From contig DATAWZ010000230.1 of assembly GCA_036266975.1 (NCBI GenBank), positions 1 through 29,359 of the forward strand: a stretch of 29,359 nucleotides of DNA, written 5' to 3'. This document shows, in pieces, positions 1-7,085 of the stretch (the first letter of the stretch is position 1; every line of letters begins with the position of its first letter). This DNA is from DATAWZ01 sp036266975. Lineage in GTDB: Bacteria > Actinomycetota > Thermoleophilia > Solirubrobacterales > Solirubrobacteraceae. A program made the translations under genes and the position numbers. The notes under the pieces were generated by a model. The model was not told the DNA's origin, did not search any database, and saw only the letters and a list, made by a program, of their open reading frames with translations.

Positions 1-159
1 CGGCAGCAGCAGGACGTCGAACAGGCGCTGCGGATGATGCCTGATCTTCAGCAGTCCCCGGTAGCTGAGCGTCACGGCCGACCGAACGGTCTCCGCGGTG
101 GTCGGACGCGCGGCGCCGGCGCCCGCCGGACGCGCACCGGCCAGCAGCCCGGAGCTCAC
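1..159 (-). CDS. ABC transporter permease, DrrB type (3' part missing)
   Basis: Only the first 53 codons lie in the window; the frame is open to base 1. The N-terminus is a short Ala/Gly-rich tail followed by a segment around residues 33-53 (SYRGLLKIRHHPQRLFDVLLLP-like) that is typical of the cytoplasmic start of daunorubicin-resistance-type (ABC-2) permeases just before the first membrane helix. The GTG start at 159 overlaps the TGA of the ATPase gene by 4 nt (GTGA), so the two are translationally coupled. It would form the membrane channel for the neighbouring ATPase and export a lipid or glycolipid product. Family assignment rests on a short N-terminus and on position next to the ATPase. 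Confidence 0.75.
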   Translation of the reverse strand, partial: MSSGLLAGARPAGAGAARPTTAETVRSAVTLSYRGLLKIRHHPQRLFDVLLLP

Positions 160-1178
160 CCGGCCGCCGTTTCCGTGGCCGGCGGTTGCGAGGTGAGCTC
201 GAAGAACACCTCGTCCAGCGTCGGCTTCTGCACCGACACCTCGGCGATCTCGATGCCCACGCTGCGCAGCGCGATCAGCACATCCGCCACGACCGCGGTG
301 CCCTCCAGAGCGACGCTGACGGTTCGTTCGTCGACGAACGCTGCCTCTCGACCCACCAGCCCCTCGGCGATCTGCGCGCAGCGCGCGAGATCCGCCGGAT
401 CGGTCACGCTGACGCGCAGGCTGGCCTGGCCAACGCTCGCCTTCAGCGCGTCGACCGTGCCCTCGGCCACAACCATTCCGTGGTTGATCACCGCGATGCG
501 ATCGGCCAGCTGGTCGGCCTCCTCCAGATACTGGGTGGTCAGGAGCACGGTCGTGCCCTCGGCGACCAGTGCTCGCACCGTGTCCCAGAGATGCATCCGC
601 GTACGCGGATCCAACCCGGTCGTCGGCTCGTCCAGGAAGATCAGCGGCGGGCGCCCGATCATGCTGACCGCCAGGTCGAGGCGCCGCCGCATGCCTCCGG
701 AGAAGCTCCGCAGGGTGCGATCCCCCGCCTCCGCGAGCGTGAACTCATCGAGCAACTCCCGAGCCCGACGGCGCGCGTCCGGCCGTGACAGGCCGAGCAG
801 CCGCGAGAAGATGACCAGGTTCTCGCGCGCGGTCAGATCCTCATCGACGGCGGCGAACTGACCGGTCAGGGCGATCATCGATCGCACCCGATGCGGGCCG
901 CGGACGATGTCGTGACCGAACACCTGCGCGCTGCCGCCGGACGGTGTCTGCAGGGTGGCCAGCATTCGCACGAACGTTGTCTTGCCCGCGCCGTTGGGCC
1001 CAAGCAGACCGAACACCGTCCCCGGCTCTATCTCGATATCGACGCGGTCAACGACCGTGGTGGCCCCGAAGCGACACGTCAGGCCCTCCGTGTGCACCGC
1101 CGGGCCGGGAGGGGCCGAGGGAGGAGGACGTCGCGTCGCAGGTGGCGCGAGAACGACGCCCGGTGCGACGTCCGTCAC
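156..1178 (-). CDS. ABC transporter ATP-binding protein, DrrA (daunorubicin resistance) type
   Basis: A 340-residue cytoplasmic ATPase that powers the ABC-2 permease encoded next. Walker A GPNGAGKTT is at residues 60-68, the signature FSGGM at 159-163, and Walker B with the D-loop (LIFLDEPTTGLD) at 179-190. The C-terminal extension after the nucleotide-binding domain, ending in a VQKPTLDEVFFELT-like stretch, is the mark of the DrrA/CcmA-like export subfamily. The start is GTG at 1178, overlapping the glycosyltransferase stop by 4 nt; a Pro/Ala-rich tail of about 28 residues precedes the domain. In mycobacteria DrrA works with DrrB/C to move phthiocerol dimycocerosates; here, by context, the cargo may be an acylated glycolipid. 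Drug export is the alternative. Confidence 0.9.
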   Translation of the reverse strand: MTDVAPGVVLAPPATRRPPPSAPPGPAVHTEGLTCRFGATTVVDRVDIEIEPGTVFGLLGPNGAGKTTFVRMLATLQTPSGGSAQVFGHDIVRGPHRVRSMIALTGQFAAVDEDLTARENLVIFSRLLGLSRPDARRRARELLDEFTLAEAGDRTLRSFSGGMRRRLDLAVSMIGRPPLIFLDEPTTGLDPRTRMHLWDTVRALVAEGTTVLLTTQYLEEADQLADRIAVINHGMVVAEGTVDALKASVGQASLRVSVTDPADLARCAQIAEGLVGREAAFVDERTVSVALEGTAVVADVLIALRSVGIEIAEVSVQKPTLDEVFFELTSQPPATETAAG

Positions 1179-2506
1179 CGATCCGCTCCCGCGACCGAGG
1201 CGAGCTCAGGCGCAGCCGGCCGAACCCCCTCGCGACCGGCGCGCCAGCGATCCCGCGCCTCAGCGCGCTCTACCAGGTCGGCCAGGGCGGCAGTGGCCGC
1301 GACGGGATCGATCAGCCGGCCCTTGACCTCGGCCGCTCGCACCCGCACCGAGGGCGCCATCAGCGCTCGCAGCGCCGTCGTCGCCCTGTCGCAGTCGAGG
1401 TCGGCGAAACGCAGGACCGAGCCGACCCCAAGGTCGGCGAGCCGGCCGCCCCAGAGCTTCTGGTCGGCTCCGAACCAGGCGACCAGGGTTGGCGTCCCGG
1501 CGCGCAGCGACGCCGCCGTCGTCCCGGCCCCGCCATGATGGACGGCGAGGACGCAGCGAGGGAAGACCGCGCGATGGTTGACCGACCGGACGACGCGGAT
1601 CTGCTCGTCGCCTTCGGGCGCAAAGTCGCTCCAGCCCGCGCACACGAGTGACCTGACCCCGAGCTCCAGGCTCACTCGGCGAACGAGCTCCAGCGTTACC
1701 CGGGGATCGCCCACCGGCATGCTGCCAAAGCCCCAGTGGATCGGCGCCGGGCCCGCGTCGAGCCACGCGTCCAGGCTCGGATCCTCACCCGAGATCGCGT
1801 CGAGCGTGTCCCGGTCGACATCGACGAACCCCACCAGGGGTAGGCGTACCCCCCATTCGGCCGAAAGCTCGGGGAACAGGAGCGGATCCACGGCCTGCAC
1901 CTCCAGACCGGCGGCAGCCGCCATACGGGCAGCCAACGGGCCGCGGCTGGGTCCCAGGCCGAGGGAGGCCCGCATCCGGTCCTCGCCGCCCCTCGTCAGC
2001 ACCCGCCAGGCCGCACTCACACTGCCCCACACCAGCCGGTTGGTGACCGCGCCAGCGATCACAGGCTCCTCGAGCAGGGACACCGAGCGGGCCGGGCGCA
2101 TCGGGAAATAGTGGACCGCGACCTGCGCAAGATCGTGCTTCTCAGCAATGGCACGAGCCACCTCCTGCCCGAGGAAGCTGGTGACGATCACGGTGGCTCG
2201 CGACGCCACCGAGTCGAGGTCAGCCGCCAGCCGCATCCACCCGTAGGTGCCCAATTCGGCCAGGGCCCTCACTCGGATCAGCGGGTTGGACGACTTCGCC
2301 CTGACCTGCACAAGCTCGCTCTCGAGCAGGCGCTGCGAGTCCGGGCCCCAGGGAACTGCGCTGACGCCGGCGCGAGCCGCTAGCTCGACGAGGTTTGGCG
2401 GCACACCGAGCATCACTGCGTGCCCGCGCCGCCTGAGCTCGATCGCCAGCGCAACTCCCGGCTGAACGTCGCCTCGACTGCCGAGAAAAGGCATGAGTAT
2501 CGTCAC
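1175..2506 (-). CDS. UDP-glycosyltransferase, GT1 family (MGT/GPL-type)
   Basis: A 443-residue GT-B enzyme expected to move a sugar from a nucleotide donor to a lipid or polyketide acceptor in the cytoplasm. The N-terminus (MPFLGSRGDVQP, residues 5-16) is the acceptor-domain glycine-loop start seen in sterol and glycopeptidolipid glycosyltransferases. The donor domain has HWGFGSMP at 257-264 and HHGGAGTT at 323-330, followed by the acidic/Gln donor-contact region at 346-350 (GADQK). The GTG at 2506 is chosen because it gives the usual MTILMPF start; an ATG at 2494 would clip the first strand. It opens the operon with the DrrAB-type transporter. Closest logic is to mycobacterial glycolipid glycosyltransferases such as the Rv1524/Rv1526c group; the acceptor cannot be told from sequence. 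Confidence 0.88.
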   Translation of the reverse strand: MTILMPFLGSRGDVQPGVALAIELRRRGHAVMLGVPPNLVELAARAGVSAVPWGPDSQRLLESELVQVRAKSSNPLIRVRALAELGTYGWMRLAADLDSVASRATVIVTSFLGQEVARAIAEKHDLAQVAVHYFPMRPARSVSLLEEPVIAGAVTNRLVWGSVSAAWRVLTRGGEDRMRASLGLGPSRGPLAARMAAAAGLEVQAVDPLLFPELSAEWGVRLPLVGFVDVDRDTLDAISGEDPSLDAWLDAGPAPIHWGFGSMPVGDPRVTLELVRRVSLELGVRSLVCAGWSDFAPEGDEQIRVVRSVNHRAVFPRCVLAVHHGGAGTTAASLRAGTPTLVAWFGADQKLWGGRLADLGVGSVLRFADLDCDRATTALRALMAPSVRVRAAEVKGRLIDPVAATAALADLVERAEARDRWRAGREGVRPAAPELASVAGADR

Positions 2507-2521
2507 TCCACCGACACGGTA
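2507..2521 (-). promoter_or_regulatory. Putative near-leaderless promoter of the glycosyltransferase-ABC operon
   Basis: Reading the minus strand, a TACCGT -10-like hexamer (2521-2516) ends 9 nt before the GTG start at 2506, which would place transcription start about 3 nt upstream of the start codon. No convincing Shine-Dalgarno sequence is present. No good -35 hexamer is visible. Pattern-based only. Confidence 0.4.
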
Positions 2522-2527
2522 CAGGAA

Positions 2528-2541
2528 CCCTTTCCAAAGGG
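2528..2541. promoter_or_regulatory. Perfect palindrome CCCTTT-CC-AAAGGG, candidate operator
   Basis: A perfect 6+2+6 inverted repeat placed just upstream of the TACCGT -10-like box of the minus-strand operon, where a repressor would overlap the -35/spacer region. The regulator is unknown; no regulator gene is nearby. Confidence 0.4.
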
Positions 2542-2582
2542 CGACCGATGTTGTGCCCTTTTATGTGATGATCAGCACGCTT

Positions 2583-2600
2583 GTGTGATGATTGTCACAC
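2583..2600. promoter_or_regulatory. CRP-family binding site (TGTGA-N6-TCACA)
   Basis: GTGTGA-TGATTG-TCACAC is a perfect inverted repeat that contains the full consensus for cAMP-receptor-protein family regulators (E. coli CRP and M. tuberculosis Rv3676 share TGTGA-N6-TCACA). The site is centred at 2591.5, about 65 nt upstream of the predicted start point of the plus-strand acyltransferase promoter and about 82 nt from the minus-strand one, so it could activate the former in a class I arrangement. A degenerate copy begins at 2564 (TGTGATGAT shared by both, 20 nt apart), suggesting two sites on one helix face. Confidence 0.6.
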
Positions 2601-2621
2601 TCACCAGTCCCTCCCAGATCC

Positions 2622-2650
2622 TTGACAGTCGGTACCCGAATCGCTACGGT
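2622..2650 (+). promoter_or_regulatory. Sigma-70-type promoter TTGACA-N17-TACGGT for the acyltransferase genes
   Basis: TTGACA at 2622-2627 is separated by exactly 17 nt from TACGGT at 2645-2650, a strong housekeeping-type promoter for a high-GC actinobacterium. Expected start is near 2656, giving a leader of roughly 190-240 nt before the first acyltransferase. Confidence 0.65.
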
Positions 2651-2656
2651 CCATGT

Positions 2657-2845
2657 CCCCGCTGACTCGGAGGTTTAGCGGTCGGTCGAACGAGACAGCC
2701 CTGGGGCACACGGGCCGCAGAGCTGGGGTGAACGGGCCGGGTAAACGGGCCCCAGAACCCGTAAGGACGCCGGGCTGGGATGTCACTCGCCGCCTGATGA
2801 CACATCGTGTTGCCGGGCGGCGCCTTGTCGTTTAGTAACCCCTAG
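2657..2845 (+). other. Long GC-rich untranslated leader, possibly structured
   Basis: No convincing gene is present between the promoter and the first acyltransferase. CTGGGG (near 2722) can pair with CCCCAG (near 2751), and an inner GGGCC/GGCCC pairing around two AACGGGCC copies competes with it. I do not recognise a known riboswitch class. Confidence 0.3.
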
Positions 2846-2896
2846 TTGGCTTTGGTGGAGCCAACTCACATCGTTGACCTCGAGTTAGGGTTAAAG

Positions 2897-4333
2897 GTGC
2901 AGTACTGCGAACTCACCGACTACGACATGCCGGCCGGCTCGGTCACCATCTGGCGACCCTTGGCACATCCGGACTCGGTCACGCCAGACGACCGACCGTT
3001 GGCCCCCCAGCATGAACGGCATGTGACAGTTCACGAGCCCGGCCAACGAAGCGACTGGATCGGGGCGACGTTCGAGGTCCACGCTGCCTATGAGCCCGCA
3101 GCGATGCGTAGCGCGCTGTGGCTCTGGCACAAGCGTCACGAGACGCTTCGCTCGACGGTCCGGCATGAGGAATCAGCCTGGCGTCGGCTGCTCATCACCG
3201 CCGATGCACTCGACGTCGAACCCCAGGACGTCGGCAGCTTCGCGAGCGGCGCGGAAGTGGCTGACCGGATTCAGGGCATCTTCCAGCACTCGATCAGTCC
3301 GCACGAGTGGCCGCACCTGCTGACGGCGACCGTGGTCCCCCGGCAGATGGCCTTCGAACCGCCGCGCTTCCAGGTCGTCTTCGGCGCCGATCACGCCGTC
3401 ATGGACGCGTATTCCCTGCTCTTGGCCGTCACCGAGCTGCAGCAGCTGTATGCGCACGCGGTTTACGGCACCGAGCCGACGGCTGAGGCGGTCGAGATGG
3501 GGAGTTACGTCGACTTCAGCGCGCTGGAGCGATCGCTGTCTCTGCGTCACCGGGGCGGCGACACGCTGCGGCGTTGGCGCGAGTTCCTCGGGGTCGGCGA
3601 GCCGCAGTTTCCGCCGTTCCCGCTCGGCGCCCCGAACGGTGGCGGCGAGCCTGGCCGCCAGCGAACCCTCTACGGCCCCCTGCTCTCCGCCGAGGAGACC
3701 CGGCGTGTGCAGACGGCCGCACGCGCACGTCGCCACAAGATGCAGACCGCCGTGTTCTGTGCGCTTGCCGAGGCGGCGCGTCGCACGACCTCCAGCTCGA
3801 CGCTGAAGTTCGTCATGCCGATGCACACCCGCACCGCCGCCTACGAGCGTTCGATCGGCTGGTTCGTCGGACTCAGCCCGGTGACGATCCCGCTCGATAT
3901 CGATCCGGCGTTCGATGGCGATCGCTACGGAATCCTGCTGGCGCGATGCGCGCAGGCCCTCCGGCACGCCCGTGACGACGCCGCCATCCCCTTCCCGGTG
4001 ATCGAGGATCGACTGGGGGTGCGGTCGAACCCCCGCTTCGTGGTCTCGTTCGTCGATCTCCGGTTCGTCCCGGGCGCCGACCGATTCGATGCGGTGCGCG
4101 CCTGTGCGCTGCGGCGCCCAGTGGCGGCGAGCGATGAGGTCCACCTGTGGATCTCGCGGGCGCTATCGGGGCTGAACGTCTCTGCCCGTCTCTCCGGCGA
4201 CGCGGGCGCCCTCGCGGCCTTCGAAGGATTCCTCGCGGAGACCCGTGAGGTGCTGCTGGAGCTCACCGCGGCGCCCGACAGCAGGGTTGTGGCGGCTGGG
4301 GCCAGCGATGGGCTCGCGGGCCAATGCGCGTGA
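2897..4333 (+). CDS. PapA-like acyltransferase (condensation-domain superfamily), copy 1
   Basis: First of three tandem paralogous HxxxD acyltransferases that would transfer acyl groups to hydroxyls of a sugar or lipid. I choose GTG 2897 (478 residues) because AGGG lies 6 nt upstream and it aligns the start with the two paralogs; the frame is open to TTG 2846, with GTG 2855 as another option. Counting from 2846, the active-site motif is D-H183-AVM-D187-A188, so the usual final Gly of HxxxDG is Ala. The conserved MGSYVDFSALE stretch (218-228), IGWFVGLSPV (337-346) and the late EVHLWISR segment (431-438) all match PapA1/PapA2-type proteins. It overlaps copy 2 by 10 nt. Substrates are unknown. 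Confidence 0.85.
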   Translation: MQYCELTDYDMPAGSVTIWRPLAHPDSVTPDDRPLAPQHERHVTVHEPGQRSDWIGATFEVHAAYEPAAMRSALWLWHKRHETLRSTVRHEESAWRRLLITADALDVEPQDVGSFASGAEVADRIQGIFQHSISPHEWPHLLTATVVPRQMAFEPPRFQVVFGADHAVMDAYSLLLAVTELQQLYAHAVYGTEPTAEAVEMGSYVDFSALERSLSLRHRGGDTLRRWREFLGVGEPQFPPFPLGAPNGGGEPGRQRTLYGPLLSAEETRRVQTAARARRHKMQTAVFCALAEAARRTTSSSTLKFVMPMHTRTAAYERSIGWFVGLSPVTIPLDIDPAFDGDRYGILLARCAQALRHARDDAAIPFPVIEDRLGVRSNPRFVVSFVDLRFVPGADRFDAVRACALRRPVAASDEVHLWISRALSGLNVSARLSGDAGALAAFEGFLAETREVLLELTAAPDSRVVAAGASDGLAGQCA

Positions 4334-5652
4334 TCTCCGTCGACGACCTCGAGGTTCCGACCGGGGAACTGCACCTGTTCCTGCCGACGGCAAGCGGGGC
4401 ACAGCCCAGCGCGATTCCGCCCAGCTTCAACCAGCGCTACCACGTCGTAGCGAGCGGAGCGACGGGCGGATGGCTGGGAGTGGCCTTCGAATTGACCGTG
4501 GCCGGCGCCCCCGACCTGGCGGCATTGCAGTCCGCGTTCGCGGCCCTGGTGAGACGCCACGAGACGTTGCGCACGAGCTTCGTCAGGCATGACCAGGTGG
4601 TCCGCGTCATCCACGAGGAGCCGTGTGCCTGGCATCGCCAGGCGATCGCGATCGCCGGCGACGCCGGGCAGCGTCTCGACCAGGTGCGGAGCATCATCGA
4701 CGCCCACACGCGCCCGTGCGAGTTCCCTGGCTACCTGCTGGGCGCCCTGCTTTCGGCCGAGGGCGCAACCGTGATCACCGCCTTCAACCACGTGCACGTC
4801 GACGCCGTCTCGCTGACGATCGTGGTGCACGACATCCTGGCCGCCTACCGCGGTGAGCCGTTGGATCGGAACCCGAGCTCCGTGAGCGGCTGGGCGGAGC
4901 ACGCAGAGGGCTCCGTCGCCAGCCCCGATGGCGTCGCTCGCTGGCACCGCTTCCTGGACGCCCACCTCGGCCTGCCGCGCTTCCCTGCCGATCTGGGCGT
5001 GGATCTCGGAGCGCGCGCCCCTCAGCGTGTGCTCGTGCGAGCGCTCCTCGACCGCGAACAGGCCACGGCGGCCGAGGACCGCTGTCGAGCGGCGGGCGGC
5101 CGGATGGTGGCCGGCGTCCTCGGCGCCTGCGCCCGCGCGGCCGCGGACGCGACGGAGCAGCAGGGGCTGGCGACGATCCTGCCCGTGTCGACGCGGCGCG
5201 ACCCGCGCTGGGCCCGGTCCCTCGGCTGGTTCGTCACCAACGTGCCGATCGAGGTTCCTGTGTGCGAGAGCGTCGCGGAGAGCATCGCCGCGAGCCAGTC
5301 AGCGCTCGAGGCGGCGCTCGAACTCCGGGCCGTCTCCACGGCCGAGGTGCTCGGCACCTACCCATCACCGCTGAACCTGGACCGAGACTTCTTCATGGTC
5401 TCCTACCTGGACTATCGACGCGTCGCCGACGCCGAGGAGCTGAGGGCCCACAACGCCCAGCACTTCTCGGCGTCGGCGCCGACCGGTGACGTTCAGGTCT
5501 GGTTCGCTCGGACCGAGCAGGGGCTAGCGGTCCGGGTACGCCTGCCCGACACCCCGGCGGCCGACCACGCCGTGGCCTGCTGGCTGGAGGACGTTCAGAT
5601 CGAGCTCGATTCGCTCAGCGCCAAACCGGAAGGGCTCCTCCCATGGAAATGA
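4324..5652 (+). CDS. PapA-like acyltransferase (condensation-domain superfamily), copy 2
   Basis: A 442-residue paralog of its neighbours. Domain order matches: an N-terminal DLEVPTGELHLFLP segment, RRHETLRTSF at about 77-86, the catalytic motif N-H156-VHV-D160-A161 (again Ala in place of Gly), LGWFVTNVPIEVP, and a late GDVQVWFAR segment. It is shorter than copies 1 and 3, mainly because the MGSYVDFS-type bridge is replaced by a shorter linker. ATG 4324 overlaps copy 1 by 10 nt; a GTG at 4330 would give the 4-nt GTGA overlap and is a fair alternative. It probably acts on the same product as its neighbours, each copy acylating another position or using another acyl donor; that division is inference. 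Confidence 0.85.
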   Translation: MRVISVDDLEVPTGELHLFLPTASGAQPSAIPPSFNQRYHVVASGATGGWLGVAFELTVAGAPDLAALQSAFAALVRRHETLRTSFVRHDQVVRVIHEEPCAWHRQAIAIAGDAGQRLDQVRSIIDAHTRPCEFPGYLLGALLSAEGATVITAFNHVHVDAVSLTIVVHDILAAYRGEPLDRNPSSVSGWAEHAEGSVASPDGVARWHRFLDAHLGLPRFPADLGVDLGARAPQRVLVRALLDREQATAAEDRCRAAGGRMVAGVLGACARAAADATEQQGLATILPVSTRRDPRWARSLGWFVTNVPIEVPVCESVAESIAASQSALEAALELRAVSTAEVLGTYPSPLNLDRDFFMVSYLDYRRVADAEELRAHNAQHFSASAPTGDVQVWFARTEQGLAVRVRLPDTPAADHAVACWLEDVQIELDSLSAKPEGLLPWK

Positions 5653-7085
5653 CATCGATCGAGAAGTGGCTCCCGGCTCCCGGCGAGCTGCTCGAGTTCG
5701 TCCCCACCGCCGAGACGCTCGCCGCCGCCCGGAACGGGTCCCTGTCGACCGCCCGACCCTCCTCCATCCAGGCCGGGCACATCCGCACCGCCATCGAACG
5801 TCGCTCCCGCGGTCTGGACTGGTCGCCCTGGGTCGCCATCGCCTTCCACGTCCCGGCTCCGCTGAACCGTCAGGCGCTCTGCCGCGCGTTCAATGCCTTC
5901 GTGACGCGGCACGGGACGCTGCTGTCGTGGTTCGAGGGCGACGTCGACAACCTGAGGCGCCGGGTCATCCCGTCGGAGGCGGTGACGCTCAAGATCGCCA
6001 GGGGAGGCGATGCGCAGACGACCGGCCAGGTGCGGGAGAAGGTCACCGAGCGCTTCGCCGGGAACACGAGCCCTCTGAGCTGGCCGTCGTTCGCGGCCGG
6101 AGCCATCGACCACGACGCCGGACGCGACGGCCCTCCCGGCTCGCCGACGGCCGGATTCACCGTGTATTACGGCGTCGATCACTCCCACACCGACGGGGTG
6201 TCGATGCTGTACGGGGTCCAGGAGCTCCGCGAGCTCTATGAGCGCCAGGTGACCGGCAACACCGAGCCGCTGCCGCCGGTCGGCAGCTACGTCGACTTCA
6301 GCGCCGCCGAACGTGAGCTCGAAGAGACCCTGACCCTGGCCTCGCCGCCGGTCGCTGTCTGGCTCTCGGCCCTCGGTCAGACGGGTTTTCGGCTGCCCTC
6401 GTTCCCACTCCCGCTGGGGCTGGAGCCGGGCGAGACGGCCTCGGCCGTGCGGACGCACGCCGACATCGGCGACGCCGCCACGATCGACGCGTTCGAGAAG
6501 GTCGCGCGCAGCGCCGGGGGCGGCATGGCAGCGGCGATGTTCGCTGCGCTGTCCACCGTCGACACCGAGCTCGCCGGGCGCTCGCTCTACCTGGCCCTGA
6601 ACGCCGTCGCGACGCGCTTCGACCCGATCTACGCAACCGCGCAGGGCTGGTTCGTCAACGTCGTCCCGATCGCCGCCGACCTCTCCCAGGCCGAGACGTT
6701 CGAGCAGCGGGTGGGCGCCATGCAGAGCGCCCTCGAACGGTCCCGGGCCGCCGCGGCGATGCCGGCGCGTGCGGTCGTAGATGCCGTCACCTCCGCCACG
6801 GGAGGAGGCGCTCAGGTCTCCGCTACGACCGTTCCCCCGATGGTCTCCTACATCGATATGCGGCGCTTTGCCGGCGCCGAGCTGCCGGGGACCGATCAGA
6901 TCGTCGCCCTCGGCGGCCCGGGCAACACCGGCGACGTGTCGTTGTGGATCAACCGCAAGAGACAGCGCACCTACGTCATGGCGAGCTATCCGAACACGCC
7001 GACGGCCCACGCGTCCGTCACCGACTACCTTGCCGCTCTCGGCGACGTCATCACCCGCACCGTCGGCGCGGCGGCGGTGCTCTGA
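5643..7085 (+). CDS. PapA-like acyltransferase (condensation-domain superfamily), copy 3
   Basis: A 480-residue paralog and the closest of the three to mycobacterial PapA1/PapA2. Its N-terminus (SIEKWLPAPGELLEF, then SSIQAGHIR and RGLDWSPW) follows the PapA pattern of a WxPxPG start and a QAxHIR segment. The catalytic motif is intact: D-H180-SHT-D184-G185. VGSYVDFSAAERE, QGWFVNVVPIAADLS and GDVSLWINRKR follow. A GGAAGG Shine-Dalgarno at 5628-5633 sits 9 nt from ATG 5643, which overlaps copy 2 by 10 nt; ATG 5649 would give a 4-nt overlap but a spacing that is too long. It probably esterifies a glycolipid with acyl-CoA or a carrier-bound acyl chain. It is the last gene of the plus-strand operon. 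Confidence 0.88.
   Translation: MEMTSIEKWLPAPGELLEFVPTAETLAAARNGSLSTARPSSIQAGHIRTAIERRSRGLDWSPWVAIAFHVPAPLNRQALCRAFNAFVTRHGTLLSWFEGDVDNLRRRVIPSEAVTLKIARGGDAQTTGQVREKVTERFAGNTSPLSWPSFAAGAIDHDAGRDGPPGSPTAGFTVYYGVDHSHTDGVSMLYGVQELRELYERQVTGNTEPLPPVGSYVDFSAAERELEETLTLASPPVAVWLSALGQTGFRLPSFPLPLGLEPGETASAVRTHADIGDAATIDAFEKVARSAGGGMAAAMFAALSTVDTELAGRSLYLALNAVATRFDPIYATAQGWFVNVVPIAADLSQAETFEQRVGAMQSALERSRAAAAMPARAVVDAVTSATGGGAQVSATTVPPMVSYIDMRRFAGAELPGTDQIVALGGPGNTGDVSLWINRKRQRTYVMASYPNTPTAHASVTDYLAALGDVITRTVGAAAVL

Noticed and set aside
2653..2835. 60-codon frame in the acyltransferase leader, a possible leader peptide
   Set aside because: Its ATG is only 2 nt from the -10 box, so it cannot be on the predicted transcript as a leaderless start, and the translation shows no bias.
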